Part shown: one piece after another, positions 1 to 9,418 of the stretch
Layout of the letters: every line of letters starts with the position of its first letter
Numbering within the stretch: the stretch's first letter is position 1
DNA from: CBDCGJ01 sp965216645
GTDB lineage: Bacteria; Pseudomonadota; Alphaproteobacteria; GCA-2731375
DNA length: 64,000 bases
Assembly: GCA_965216645.1 (NCBI GenBank)
Contig: CBDCGJ010000069.1
Coordinates: 1 to 64,000, forward strand
Direction of reading: 5' to 3'
The notes under the pieces: model-generated
What the model was told of the DNA's origin: nothing
The model's input: the letters and a program-made list of their open reading frames with translations, nothing else
Databases searched by the model: none
Made by a program: the position numbers and the translations under genes

Positions 1-1358
<1,358 letters not shown>

Positions 1359-1416
1359 GGGGCGGACCGAGTCGGCAAATTTGGTTACCCGGCGCCGCCC
1401 AGTCCGCTGTGCTTCC

Positions 1417-2814
1417 TCAATCGAATACGGGCAGACCGCTCGGCAAGGTCAAGGGGACGTCCTGGCGCAGATCAATGGCGGCCGGGTCCGTCAAGGCGCG
1501 CAGAAAGGCGATCAAGTCCTCGATTTCCTGATCCGACAAATCTACCGGACTGAGTGCGTTCCGGGCGGCAATTTCCGCAAGGCGGGCCGAGTCGTCCATG
1601 ACGACAAAGTCCAACAGGTCCAAGTCCGGCCGGGGCGGCAGAACGGCTTGACTTTGGTCATAGCTTTCCAGTGATGCCGCCGGGTCGAGATGGTGTCGGA
1701 CGACGGCGTCCAGCGTATCGTAGGCGCCGCTATGTCCGTAGGGTGCGGTCAACTCCACGTTGCGCAAGGTCGGGGTGCGGAAATTGAAACGATCGGCGCT
1801 ATCGCCGCTCACCCGTTCACGGCCAAAATCTTCGCGGCCGTCAATGCCATCGCCTTTGCCCGGTCCGATCTGGACCATGGCGATCGCATGGAAACCTTGG
1901 TCAGTCTGGAATTTCCCGCTGTGGCAGTCGGCACAGCCCGCAGAGCCATAGAACAGTTTCAGGCCGCGCAATTGCTGCCCGCTCAAGGCAAGCTTGTCGC
2001 CCCGCAGCCAGCGATCGAAGGGACTGTTGTCGAAACGCCAGGTGGCGGCTTCGAATGCGGCGATGGCGTTGGCGGCGTGAACGAAGGTGATCTGGTTGGC
2101 TTGATCAACGTCGTCGAAAGCTTGGACGAAAAGATCGACATAGTCCGGCGTTTCACGAAGTCGTTGGGCGATCAATTCCCAAACGGCCGGCAAGTTGTTC
2201 GCGGCGGCAGCGTCGGCGATGCTGTTTTCACCGGCTTGCCCGGCCATTTCCGTCGCCGATGTCACTGGGAACATGGCTTGGACGGCCAGGACGTTAGTTA
2301 GTCCTGGCGGGAGCGCGGTGCCGGCCGGACTGCGGACTCCCGTTGGGTGTTCGAGGGTTGGCGCCGGCAAACGTTCGACCCGCCCGTCATGGAACAATGT
2401 CTCGAATTCGGCGGCACCCAGATTGAACACGGGTGGGGCGTTGCGAGGTACGCGCTCATGGATCGCATCGCCGTCGATGCCAGTGTCTCTCGTGACCCCT
2501 AATCCGCGCCCGCCTTCACCGATAGGCAGCGAAAGGCCGTCGCCGGTATCGGTCAACGCATGATGACAGGTGGCGCAGGAAATGTTTCTGTTCCCGCTAA
2601 GAATTTTGTCGAAGAACAAGAAGCGGCCAAGCGACACCATGGCCGCGTTCGGCTCGCCATTGTCGCGAAAATCGCCATCAGTAACCGGGTCCGGCAGGTT
2701 CCTGGCGGATTTTTCCTTTGCTGCCGCAGGGACCTGGAACGCGACCGACCAACTGGCGATAAGAGTCAGGCTGACCGAAAATAGTAATCCGAATCGAGTA
2801 TTGCGTATGATCAT
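1417..2814 (-). CDS. Di-haem cytochrome c peroxidase / MauG family protein, periplasmic
   Basis: A 465-residue protein with an N-terminal signal peptide (hydrophobic stretch about residues 9-30, AxA-like site near 30). It has two CxxCH haem-binding motifs, CATCH at 80-84 and CADCH at 294-298, the arrangement of bacterial di-haem peroxidases and MauG relatives. The family reduces hydrogen peroxide or oxidises a partner protein in the periplasm with electrons from small cytochromes. It lies inside the segment between the two acnA 3' ends and diverges from the AraC-type regulator at 3193, which may control it. Peroxidase versus MauG-like function cannot be told from sequence alone. Confidence 0.88.
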   Translation of the reverse strand: MIIRNTRFGLLFSVSLTLIASWSVAFQVPAAAKEKSARNLPDPVTDGDFRDNGEPNAAMVSLGRFLFFDKILSGNRNISCATCHHALTDTGDGLSLPIGEGGRGLGVTRDTGIDGDAIHERVPRNAPPVFNLGAAEFETLFHDGRVERLPAPTLEHPTGVRSPAGTALPPGLTNVLAVQAMFPVTSATEMAGQAGENSIADAAAANNLPAVWELIAQRLRETPDYVDLFVQAFDDVDQANQITFVHAANAIAAFEAATWRFDNSPFDRWLRGDKLALSGQQLRGLKLFYGSAGCADCHSGKFQTDQGFHAIAMVQIGPGKGDGIDGREDFGRERVSGDSADRFNFRTPTLRNVELTAPYGHSGAYDTLDAVVRHHLDPAASLESYDQSQAVLPPRPDLDLLDFVVMDDSARLAEIAARNALSPVDLSDQEIEDLIAFLRALTDPAAIDLRQDVPLTLPSGLPVFD

Positions 2815-3192
2815 GGGGCGTTGAACCTCTGTAAGGCATTATGAGTTACCAATGAAAATCCATAAAACCGATCATTAATTATACAAAACGATCGCCTTTC
2901 TTCTCTATCAGCCAAGTGATGGAAAATAATACAGCATTTGCTGTATTTCCGTTCACGGAATTTTGACCTTTCAGTATTGCTTTATGCTCATAATGACGTT
3001 GGATGGATTGATCTATATTTAGATATGTGCAATGTTAGTTTCTAAGACGCTGTCCGAGAGGTTGCGCGGATAGATTGGTGGCTGCGACGGCCTTGATGTT
3101 CAGGCTTATCACTCCGGGCGGTCGCAGCCTTTACGCACCATCGGACGTGCGAATTTGACCGAATCCGGTTATTTTGGCCGAGGCTTTGCCTT
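2815..3192. other. Divergent intergenic region between peroxidase and AraC-type regulator
   Basis: 378 bases without a convincing gene. The part next to the peroxidase (about 2820-3040) is clearly AT-richer than the surroundings and must hold the promoters of both divergent genes. No motif was strong enough to name. Confidence 0.6.
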
Positions 3193-4176
3193 ATGCAGTT
3201 TTCAGATAAACCATTGATCGACACCGCCAATATCGATGAAGCGGCGGATATTTTGGCTTACAAAGGATTGGGGTTTACGCCCGCGTCCCGCTTCGATTGG
3301 CAAGACTTTCAAATCAAACTCTATTGCGCCCAGTATCCGGAACTGCATTTCGCCAGCACGGCCTTTCAAACGACAACGAAGCTGGAGATGTATGAGGGGC
3401 GCGAGCACTATGCCGTGATGGTCCCGATCAGCGGGGCGTTTCAGGTCGAGTACGGTCACTTTCACCAGGCAACAAGCACGGGCGAAATGGTTGTGTTTTC
3501 ACCCGAAAGGCATCTGACGTTAACCCAGGGCCCTGGATGCCAACGTATAACCGTCTATGTGCCCAGCGACATGGTGCATAGCCGTCTCGAGCAATTGTTG
3601 GGTCGGCCTGTGGGGCAACGCTTGGAGTTCGATCACGCGCCGAACGCGTTCCGTAACGGCGGGCGATACCTGTTGCACTCATTGGATCATGTCTTTCAAG
3701 CCTTCAGCAACGCCGCCGCATTGAACTCTCCCACCCGCGAAGGCTATGAGCAGTTCATGGAAGAGTTGCTGGACCATATGCTGCTTTCTCTACGGCACAA
3801 TTACACCAGCGCGTTAACGAAGCGTGTGCCAGTGCACAATCTGCCCGGCGACGTTATTAGAGCGCTCGAATACATACATACTCATACGGATGGCGACGTG
3901 ACGTTGGGTTCCTTGATCAATATATCGGGCGTTCCCGGGCGCACATTGATTCACCACTTCAATCGTTTCCTGGGGACGTCGCCCGTCCGCTATGCTCGGT
4001 TCAATCGGTTTGAAATGGTCAATACCGAATTGCGCAACAGCCACGACCCGGATGCGACCGTGTCAAGCGTGGCGAACAAATATGGATTCCGTCACATGGG
4101 GCGTTTCGCCGTCGAATATCGTCGGCTGTTCGGCGAATTGCCATCTCAGACCTTAAGGTCCGCCAGGTTCGACTAA
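3193..4176 (+). CDS. AraC family transcriptional regulator
   Basis: 327 residues. The N-terminal about 200 residues resemble the AraC-binding-like cupin domain (AraC_binding_2), with PISGAFQVEYG and VFSPERH. The C-terminal about 110 residues (from GDVIRALEYIHTH) form the double helix-turn-helix: the first helix pair covers VTLGSLINISGVPGRTLIHHF, and the second ends in the diagnostic YGFRHMGRFAVEYRRLFGELPS. It sits head-to-head with the di-haem peroxidase, so local control of that gene is a reasonable guess. The effector is unknown. Confidence 0.9.
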   Translation: MQFSDKPLIDTANIDEAADILAYKGLGFTPASRFDWQDFQIKLYCAQYPELHFASTAFQTTTKLEMYEGREHYAVMVPISGAFQVEYGHFHQATSTGEMVVFSPERHLTLTQGPGCQRITVYVPSDMVHSRLEQLLGRPVGQRLEFDHAPNAFRNGGRYLLHSLDHVFQAFSNAAALNSPTREGYEQFMEELLDHMLLSLRHNYTSALTKRVPVHNLPGDVIRALEYIHTHTDGDVTLGSLINISGVPGRTLIHHFNRFLGTSPVRYARFNRFEMVNTELRNSHDPDATVSSVANKYGFRHMGRFAVEYRRLFGELPSQTLRSARFD

Positions 4177-4563
4177 GTCGGAATCGGGCCAACTTCCAAA
4201 ATTTTAGCTGCTGGAGCGACCGGACCAGACGATCGCTGGTGGCCGATTCGAATTTGTCGAGGGCTCTACGTCCTCATATCCCACTGTCCAGAAATTGCAA
4301 GAAAGCGAAAGTGGCGGCCTGTAACAAGGCCGGTTGGAAAGATTGTTGCCAAATCCGGATAGTCCTGGTGTTGACCTCGATGACTCACCTAGATGTAATG
4401 TTTGGTATTATATTGGTCTGAAATATTAGATTTTTACACAGTCAAAAATTCTTATTTTAGAAACGCATAATACTTGTTTCGCGGCTGTGACGATGACCCG
4501 TCTCGTATCTGTACGATGCGGGTCGGCCGGGGGGAGTTTTCGATAGGCAGTTTCGGGAGCGAC
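4177..4563. other. Intergenic region upstream of the LuxR-type gene
   Basis: About 390 bases with no supported gene. A short open frame at 4239-4421 has no family look, no clear ribosome binding site and atypical composition. The stretch 4410-4470 is AT-rich and may carry the promoter of the downstream regulator. Confidence 0.5.
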
Positions 4564-4599
4564 TGGCCGGTTTAGGGTCTCGACAAATCAAACCGGCCA
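4564..4599 (+). promoter_or_regulatory. Inverted repeat in the leader of the LuxR-type gene
   Basis: A perfect 10-base inverted repeat, TGGCCGGTTT at 4564-4573 and AAACCGGCCA at 4590-4599 with a 16-base loop, ends just before the AGGGTGG ribosome-binding region of the gene at 4617. It could be an operator for autoregulation or an RNA hairpin that limits access to the ribosome binding site. Confidence 0.55.
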
Positions 4600-4616
4600 A
4601 AAGGGTGGTGTATTCG

Positions 4617-5471
4617 ATGTTGCAAAATGATGAAATTCACATCAATTCTCTAACAAAGCGAGAACTTGAAATCGCACATATTTATGCAAATGGTGCGACA
4701 TATAGTGAGATTGCCGATCGTTTGTACATTGCTCCCTCGACGGTGCGTACCCACATCACCTCGATATACCGGAAATTGCAAGTTTCATCGAAAATCGAGC
4801 TTTCTCAAACCCTGCAATCTTGGAAATCAGCATTGGCGCATCAGCGCCCGAACGACGGGCACGACATTGAGATTGCCGGTAACGATCCGGAGGTGTCGCA
4901 TATTTTTCCGAGCGATTTCATGGGAACTCTCGGCCAATCGAATTGGCGCCAAATTGCCGTTATCGTCGTCGAATATACCCTTGTCAGGAAACAGGTTGAT
5001 TGCTTACCCAACGCCCAATTAGGCATCGGCAAGCTTGAGACATTGATGGCTGACATACTCACCCAAGCATGCGGCGCGGTTGAGCGATTTGGCGGATCGG
5101 TTTGCGTCGTCGCCGGGACCCGCATCATCGCCTGTTTAGGATGCGGTTACGAACGAAACGACCTTGGTAGTCGGGCATTTCAGACAGCTTTGGCCCTGCA
5201 GGCGATCGTGGAAAACTTATCGGTTCTGGGGGCCGCCAATATGTCTTGTCGCATCGGTTTGTCGTATCGGAACGGCGTCGGCGCGATCGGCGCCGGGACA
5301 AATTCCGATGCCACCCGGCAACTCAACAGCATCCTCGCGTCGGCGCAATCGCTACTCAAATCGGCGGCGCCCGGTCAGATACTCGCCGCCGCCGCACCTG
5401 ATCCCGGTCATTATCGAGCCGTCGAGGACAATCGAAAATGCCTGGAACTGCGCCCAGCACAATCGGCCTGA
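4617..5471 (+). CDS. LuxR-type HTH protein with degenerate nucleotide-cyclase domain
   Basis: About 284 residues from ATG 4617; GTG codons at 4605 and 4608 are alternative starts. Residues about 11-66 form a LuxR/GerE helix-turn-helix (LTKRELEIAHIYANG, YSEIADRLYIAPSTVRTHI). After a linker the rest aligns by eye with class III adenylate cyclase domains: ...VERFGGSV..., then AFQTALALQAIVENL, CRIGLSYRNG and an ASAQSL...PGQIL tail. The metal-binding aspartates are missing: the usual GD before the 'xxA' strand is GTRIIA here, and the FxDxxGFT strand is VEYT. It is therefore probably a non-catalytic ligand- or protein-sensing domain. The order HTH-then-cyclase is uncommon. Last gene of the insert before the acnA remnant. 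Confidence 0.7.
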   Translation: MLQNDEIHINSLTKRELEIAHIYANGATYSEIADRLYIAPSTVRTHITSIYRKLQVSSKIELSQTLQSWKSALAHQRPNDGHDIEIAGNDPEVSHIFPSDFMGTLGQSNWRQIAVIVVEYTLVRKQVDCLPNAQLGIGKLETLMADILTQACGAVERFGGSVCVVAGTRIIACLGCGYERNDLGSRAFQTALALQAIVENLSVLGAANMSCRIGLSYRNGVGAIGAGTNSDATRQLNSILASAQSLLKSAAPGQILAAAAPDPGHYRAVEDNRKCLELRPAQSA

Positions 5472-5573
5472 CACGACGAACCGTCCGATTGAACATGGTC
5501 CGGCACTACGAATTCGTAAGACAAAACGCACCGTAAAAGCAAAAACCGCCCGCTTCTAAGTCGATCCGGTGCC

Positions 5574-5730
5574 TGGACGTCGCCTGCAAAATCACCTACG
5601 CCGACGGCCGGGAGAAAGAACTCACCCTCCTCTGCCGCATCGACACCCTGGACGAAGTGGAATACTACCGGCATGGGGGGATCTTGCCGTACGTCCTGCG
5701 GAACCTGATGGACGAAGCGGCGTAGGGGGC
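5574..5730 (+). pseudogene. acnA: Duplicated 3' end of acnA
   Basis: 157 bases matching 1207-1363 without gaps, with about 12 mismatches by eye (about 92% identity). In the aconitase frame the copy still reads to the same stop codon. Nearly all differences are synonymous (for example CGC/CGG, CAC/CAT, TTG/CTG); the only amino acid change is N to E. That pattern means the two copies diverged while both were functional coding sequence, so this is an allele from a related lineage and not decay after a recent local duplication. There is no start codon or upstream portion. An intrinsic terminator follows at 5746, which suggests this is the original end of the resident acnA. Confidence 0.9.
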
Positions 5731-5745
5731 ATAAACACCCAACCT

Positions 5746-5776
5746 AAAAAGGGGGCCATCACGGCCCCCTTTTTTT
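5746..5776 (+). terminator. Intrinsic terminator after the second acnA 3' end
   Basis: A 12-base stem (AAAAAGGGGGCC / GGCCCCCTTTTT) with a 5-base ATCAC loop runs into seven Ts. It is a textbook rho-independent terminator 20 bases downstream of the duplicated acnA stop codon. The A-rich 5' arm makes it partly bidirectional. Confidence 0.9.
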
Positions 5777-5864
5777 ATGCTTCCCGCCCGGCCACTTCCA
5801 ATAGGCTAGCCTCGCTGACACATGTTTTCCGCGCAACATAGGTCAGCGACGGTACCGATTCCGG

Positions 5865-6083
5865 TTGGTCGATGTGCAAATTTTTAGACTCGTAGGATTT
5901 GTTCCAATCATTGGAGCTTCGAGTTGTTTAGTTAAAAATGGTCGTGAAGCGAATTATTTTCAATTCAATGTCGAAGTTCAACTTCCATTAAAAGTAGAAG
6001 AGGAATTATACTGCCCTCGCGATTTGTTTCTGTACTGCACCAAAGGTCAAACTGACTATTTTGACGGAGTTTACGATGGCTGA
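5865..6083 (+). CDS. Possible small upstream ORF or regulatory leader of the deaminase gene
   Basis: An open frame of up to 72 codons with a TTG start and no recognisable family. It overlaps the start of the deaminase gene by 8 bases, and the base composition is as AT-rich as that gene. No clear ribosome binding site precedes the TTG. A TATACT hexamer at 6007 lies inside the frame. In characterised relatives (AvcD/DcdV of Vibrio) the region just 5' of the deaminase gene produces the factor, an RNA in published work, that keeps the deaminase inactive. This stretch may be the equivalent RNA and not a protein gene. Coding status is a weak call. Confidence 0.25.
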   Translation: MVDVQIFRLVGFVPIIGASSCLVKNGREANYFQFNVEVQLPLKVEEELYCPRDLFLYCTKGQTDYFDGVYDG

Positions 6084-7611
6084 AACAACTGACATGAATG
6101 TTATTGATACTTCGAAACTTGATGAGCAATTCGAAATTGTTGAGGAAGTATCCCGACCAACGGCTGAACTAATAGTAGGTATGGTCGGTGCTGTTGGAGC
6201 AGGAGTTTCGAAGACTACTTTATTGCTTAAAGAGGCGTTGGAAGATCACTACGGCTACAAAGTACAAATAGTTAAGGCGAGTGAAATAATTCGCGATAAT
6301 GCCGACAAGGTAAGGGCCGAGAAGCCAGCGGATACCGGCGCAAAAAGGATAACTGATCTTCAGCACATAGGCACAGAGTTACGTGACAAGTTCGGAGAGG
6401 ACTATGTTGCGGGAAAAGCCATTGAATTAATCGCAGCAAAAAGGGAGCGTGATGGCGGCTACGACGACGATACAACTGTTCCTCAGCCAAAAAGCTTGAG
6501 GCAAGTGACGATAATTGACTCTTTAAAGCATCCAAAGGAAAGCAATTTACTACGGAGAGTCTACGGTGGAATATATTGGCAGTTTACTGTTTTTGCTCCC
6601 GAAAACATCCGCGAAGAGAGGCTCAAGAAAACGGGGATAGAACGAACTGACCTTGCTGGAATTTTTACCCGGGATGAGAGTGATGTCGATGATCACGGGC
6701 AGCAGGTCAGCAAGACTACTTATCTTTCAGATTTCTTTATTAGAAATGACAGTGAGAATGAAGATAGATTGATCACGATAATTTCGCGATTCTTGGAGAT
6801 CGTGTTCAATATCAAAGTACACACACCCACCAAGCAAGAAGCAGGAATGCAGACAGCCATTTCAGCGGCAAGCAAGTCTGCTTGCTTGTCCAGGCAAGTT
6901 GGTGCAGCGATTTTTTCCAAGGAAAACGAACTAATAAGTGTCGGCTGGAATGATGTACCAAAAGCGAATGGAGGACTGTACACAGTAGAGGACGGGCAGC
7001 ACGACCATCGTTGTTATAAGTGGGGCGGCAAAATCTGTCACAATGATCACAAAAAGGAGGATCTCTACGAGAAAATATTCACAATACTCAGTGAATATGA
7101 CCTGTTGGCCAGAGAAACAACTCAAGCCGATATTCGTGATGCCCTAATCCAGACACCAGTGAGAAACCTTATCGAGTATAGTCGATCAATTCATGCGGAG
7201 ATGGAGGCAATTGTTTCTGCAAGTCGAGCAGGTAAATCTGGGATGGTGGGGGGAATTTTGTACACAAGCACTTTCCCTTGCCACAATTGTGCAAGACATA
7301 TCGTCGCGGCTGGAATAAAGACCGTGTACTATATTGAGCCATACTCGAAAAGTTTGGCTTTCGAACTACATCACGATGCTCTTGGTAACTTGGCAGACTC
7401 TAACCGAAAAGTTGAGTTTCTACAGTATGAAGGAGTCGGTCCAGAACGAATGATGAAGCTGTTTCAACATGGCTCTGAGCGTAAACATAGCGGAAAAGCC
7501 GTTGAGCAGAACAAAAAGATAGCGATTCCGGTACTGCCGCCACCAATGGATGGATTCACAACGCACGAAAAACAGGTTATAAAACATATTATGAGCGTTG
7601 AGGGTTCGTAG
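6076..7611 (+). CDS. Anti-phage deoxycytidylate (dCTP/dCMP) deaminase, AvcD/DcdV-like
   Basis: About 511 residues from ATG 6076, which has GGAG six bases upstream; TTG 6061 is an alternative. The N-terminal half is a P-loop kinase-like domain with Walker A GAVGAGVSKT at 38-47. The C-terminal half is a zinc-dependent deoxycytidylate deaminase domain with HAE at 373-375 and PCHNC at 401-405. This fusion matches the defence enzymes that respond to phage infection by deaminating dCTP/dCMP and so starving the phage of deoxycytidine nucleotides. The gene is much more AT-rich than its neighbours, is downstream of an acnA remnant and terminator, and is followed by a small gene, all consistent with horizontal transfer. 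Family is secure; anti-phage activity is inferred from relatives. Confidence 0.87.
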   Translation: MAETTDMNVIDTSKLDEQFEIVEEVSRPTAELIVGMVGAVGAGVSKTTLLLKEALEDHYGYKVQIVKASEIIRDNADKVRAEKPADTGAKRITDLQHIGTELRDKFGEDYVAGKAIELIAAKRERDGGYDDDTTVPQPKSLRQVTIIDSLKHPKESNLLRRVYGGIYWQFTVFAPENIREERLKKTGIERTDLAGIFTRDESDVDDHGQQVSKTTYLSDFFIRNDSENEDRLITIISRFLEIVFNIKVHTPTKQEAGMQTAISAASKSACLSRQVGAAIFSKENELISVGWNDVPKANGGLYTVEDGQHDHRCYKWGGKICHNDHKKEDLYEKIFTILSEYDLLARETTQADIRDALIQTPVRNLIEYSRSIHAEMEAIVSASRAGKSGMVGGILYTSTFPCHNCARHIVAAGIKTVYYIEPYSKSLAFELHHDALGNLADSNRKVEFLQYEGVGPERMMKLFQHGSERKHSGKAVEQNKKIAIPVLPPPMDGFTTHEKQVIKHIMSVEGS

Positions 7612-7637
7612 ACCCATTAGACGTGAGGGAGACGGCA

Positions 7638-7826
7638 ATGAAAACTAATCGCAAGCGTGTCGACGGTCAGCGAGAGTTCATTTTCGTCATCGACACGCAG
7701 GCTCACGCGATAAAGCGAGAGACAATCGAACGACGGGGAACTCTTAATGCTTCGACTTTTAGCGAGGGTGAGCTTATGGCCCTCAAGCAAAAGTTAGTTA
7801 GGCAGTTGAAAGAAAATGGTTCGTAG
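7638..7826 (+). CDS. Small hypothetical protein downstream of the deaminase
   Basis: 62 residues from ATG 7638 with GAGGGAGAC upstream; TTG/GTG codons further 5' are less likely starts. The protein is highly charged: a basic N-terminus (KTNRKRVDG), a central FIFVIDTQAHAIKRE segment and a C-terminal amphipathic stretch ending in LKQKLVRQLKENGS. No transmembrane segment or known motif was recognised. It starts 26 bases after the deaminase stop and shares its AT-rich composition, so the two are probably co-transcribed. A role as modulator or accessory of the defence enzyme is possible but not shown. Confidence 0.6.
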   Translation: MKTNRKRVDGQREFIFVIDTQAHAIKRETIERRGTLNASTFSEGELMALKQKLVRQLKENGS

Positions 7827-8152
7827 GGTTTTGAAGTTTGTTCGATCTCAGACTTAGCCTTCGATAGCTCAGATTTAGTGTACCCAAATCTCAAATAAGA
7901 CAAAACTACTTCCAAACAAAACGTACGAGTTAACACGCCAGTGAGGTTGTCCCGTGCAGACGGGCAGCTGCTATACTCCCGCACCTTGGCGACGGCGAAA
8001 TAACTCCGAGAGCTGTCAGTGCTGCCCGTTTGCGATCTGCAATTCGCATGCCCTCGTGGACTCACGCTTGGTTCAGATATTGCTTGGGAAACTGATACCG
8101 TTCCTCCGGGAAATCGTCGTAGATCGAGTCCGCTTTGTGGACGAAGACGCCT
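7827..8152. other. Intergenic region with long imperfect hairpin
   Basis: 326 bases between the defence genes and the desaturase pair; composition shifts from AT-rich to GC-rich near 7940. GCAGACGGGCAGC (7956-7968) pairs with GCTGCCCGTTTGC (8021-8033), 12 of 13 positions. A TATACT hexamer lies at 7972, inside the left part of the structure. This could be a terminator region, a small RNA or the right edge of the inserted segment. No protein gene is supported. Confidence 0.4.
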
Positions 8153-9418
8153 TTAGCCATAGGCCACCTGCGGCTGGGATTCGTCGGTGGCAAACAGGTG
8201 ACGCGATGGGTGGTTGGCGACTGCTGTTCTTATGATGCGGTCGCACTGGTCGGATAGGGCGTCGGCGTCAGCGTCCTTCTGCAACTCCGCGATCACCTCC
8301 CGCTCGAAGGCGGCGAGTCTTGCCTCGATCCCGGCCGGGTTCTCGATCAGCAGGCGGTGTTGGTCGGCGGCGAGGGTGTCGAGGTGGAGTTCGAGGGTGC
8401 CGGCGGTGTTGTCGCGGTGGAGGGCGCGGGTGGGGTCGTTGCCGACGGGGAGCGCGGCGATGGGGGCAATCAGGGCGCGGCGCAGGTCGGCGAGCCAGCG
8501 GTCGTGCTGCCGGGCGGCGCGGCCGGCGGCGGCGTGACGATCACTCAGGCCCGCGGGCGGCCGGCGCACGCGCCAGATCAGCCCGCTGGCCTCAAGCATC
8601 CGGATCAGCCACCAGGAGACATCGACCTCCCACCACGCCAGGCCGCAGCGCGCCGCGTAGGGGAAGAAATGGTGGTTGTTGTGGAAGCCCTCGCCCAGCA
8701 ACGGGATCGCCAGGAGGAGACTGTTCCGGCTGCTATCCGGCGTCGGGAAGCGGCGGTAGCCGAGGCGGCTATGCAGCAGGGAGCCGATCGCATGGGTCAT
8801 GTGCCAGAGCAGCACCGTCGGCACCAGGAAGCCCCAGACCAGCCCGTCGAGCCCGAACAGCCCGGTCAGCAGTACGGCATAGACGATCACCGGCACCCAG
8901 TTCCACTGATTGAGCCAGACCAGCTCCGGCAGCCTGGCGAATTCCGGGCAGAGCGCCGGGTCGGCATTGCGGATGCGCCGGTCCAGGAACCAGCCGCTAT
9001 GGGCGAACAGGTAGCCCTGATGCAGGGGCGAATGGATGTCGTTCGGTGTGTCCGCATAGCGGTGATGGTGACGATGGGCGGAGGCCCACCAGAGCGGCCC
9101 CTTCTCCACCGCCAGCGCGCCCCAAAGCGCCAGCACGAACTGAAACGCGCGGGAGGTGCGGAAGGCCTTGTGCGCGAAATAGCGGTGATAGGCCACCGAC
9201 ACCCCGGCCATGGCGAACAAATAGCAGCAGAGGCAGAGCAGCAGATTGCCCGCCGTCACCCCGGTCGCCACCGCCCCGGCGAGGGCGGCGAGGTGGAACA
9301 GGCCATAGGCGGCCCGATAGGCCCAGGTCCAGAATTGGTCTTCAGGAGTCAGGTCGCCCGCCGCCGCGCCCGCCACGGGCCGGGCCATGCGATCGTCCCT
9401 GAAATAGCCGTGGCTCAT
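8153..9418 (-). CDS. Acyl-CoA / acyl-lipid desaturase (membrane di-iron)
   Basis: 421 residues from ATG 9418. Upstream frame extension to 9868 is only the shadow of the neighbouring gene. The three histidine boxes of delta-9 type desaturases are present: HRYFAH (about 90), HRHHHR (about 125) and HNNHH (about 260), with hydrophobic helices before and between them. Such enzymes insert a double bond into membrane acyl chains using O2 and an electron donor. The C-terminal about 110 residues are a non-membrane extension. Its start overlaps the stop of the upstream paralogue by 4 bases (ATGA), indicating translational coupling. Confidence 0.9.
   Translation of the reverse strand: MSHGYFRDDRMARPVAGAAAGDLTPEDQFWTWAYRAAYGLFHLAALAGAVATGVTAGNLLLCLCCYLFAMAGVSVAYHRYFAHKAFRTSRAFQFVLALWGALAVEKGPLWWASAHRHHHRYADTPNDIHSPLHQGYLFAHSGWFLDRRIRNADPALCPEFARLPELVWLNQWNWVPVIVYAVLLTGLFGLDGLVWGFLVPTVLLWHMTHAIGSLLHSRLGYRRFPTPDSSRNSLLLAIPLLGEGFHNNHHFFPYAARCGLAWWEVDVSWWLIRMLEASGLIWRVRRPPAGLSDRHAAAGRAARQHDRWLADLRRALIAPIAALPVGNDPTRALHRDNTAGTLELHLDTLAADQHRLLIENPAGIEARLAAFEREVIAELQKDADADALSDQCDRIIRTAVANHPSRHLFATDESQPQVAYG

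Noticed and set aside
4239..4421. 60-codon open frame between the AraC-type and LuxR-type genes
   Set aside because: No ribosome binding site, no protein-like pattern, composition unlike neighbouring genes.
1359..8152. Prophage or integrative element with its own integrase
   Set aside because: No integrase, recombinase, transposase or phage structural gene is visible in the region; only the duplicated acnA end and composition point to insertion.
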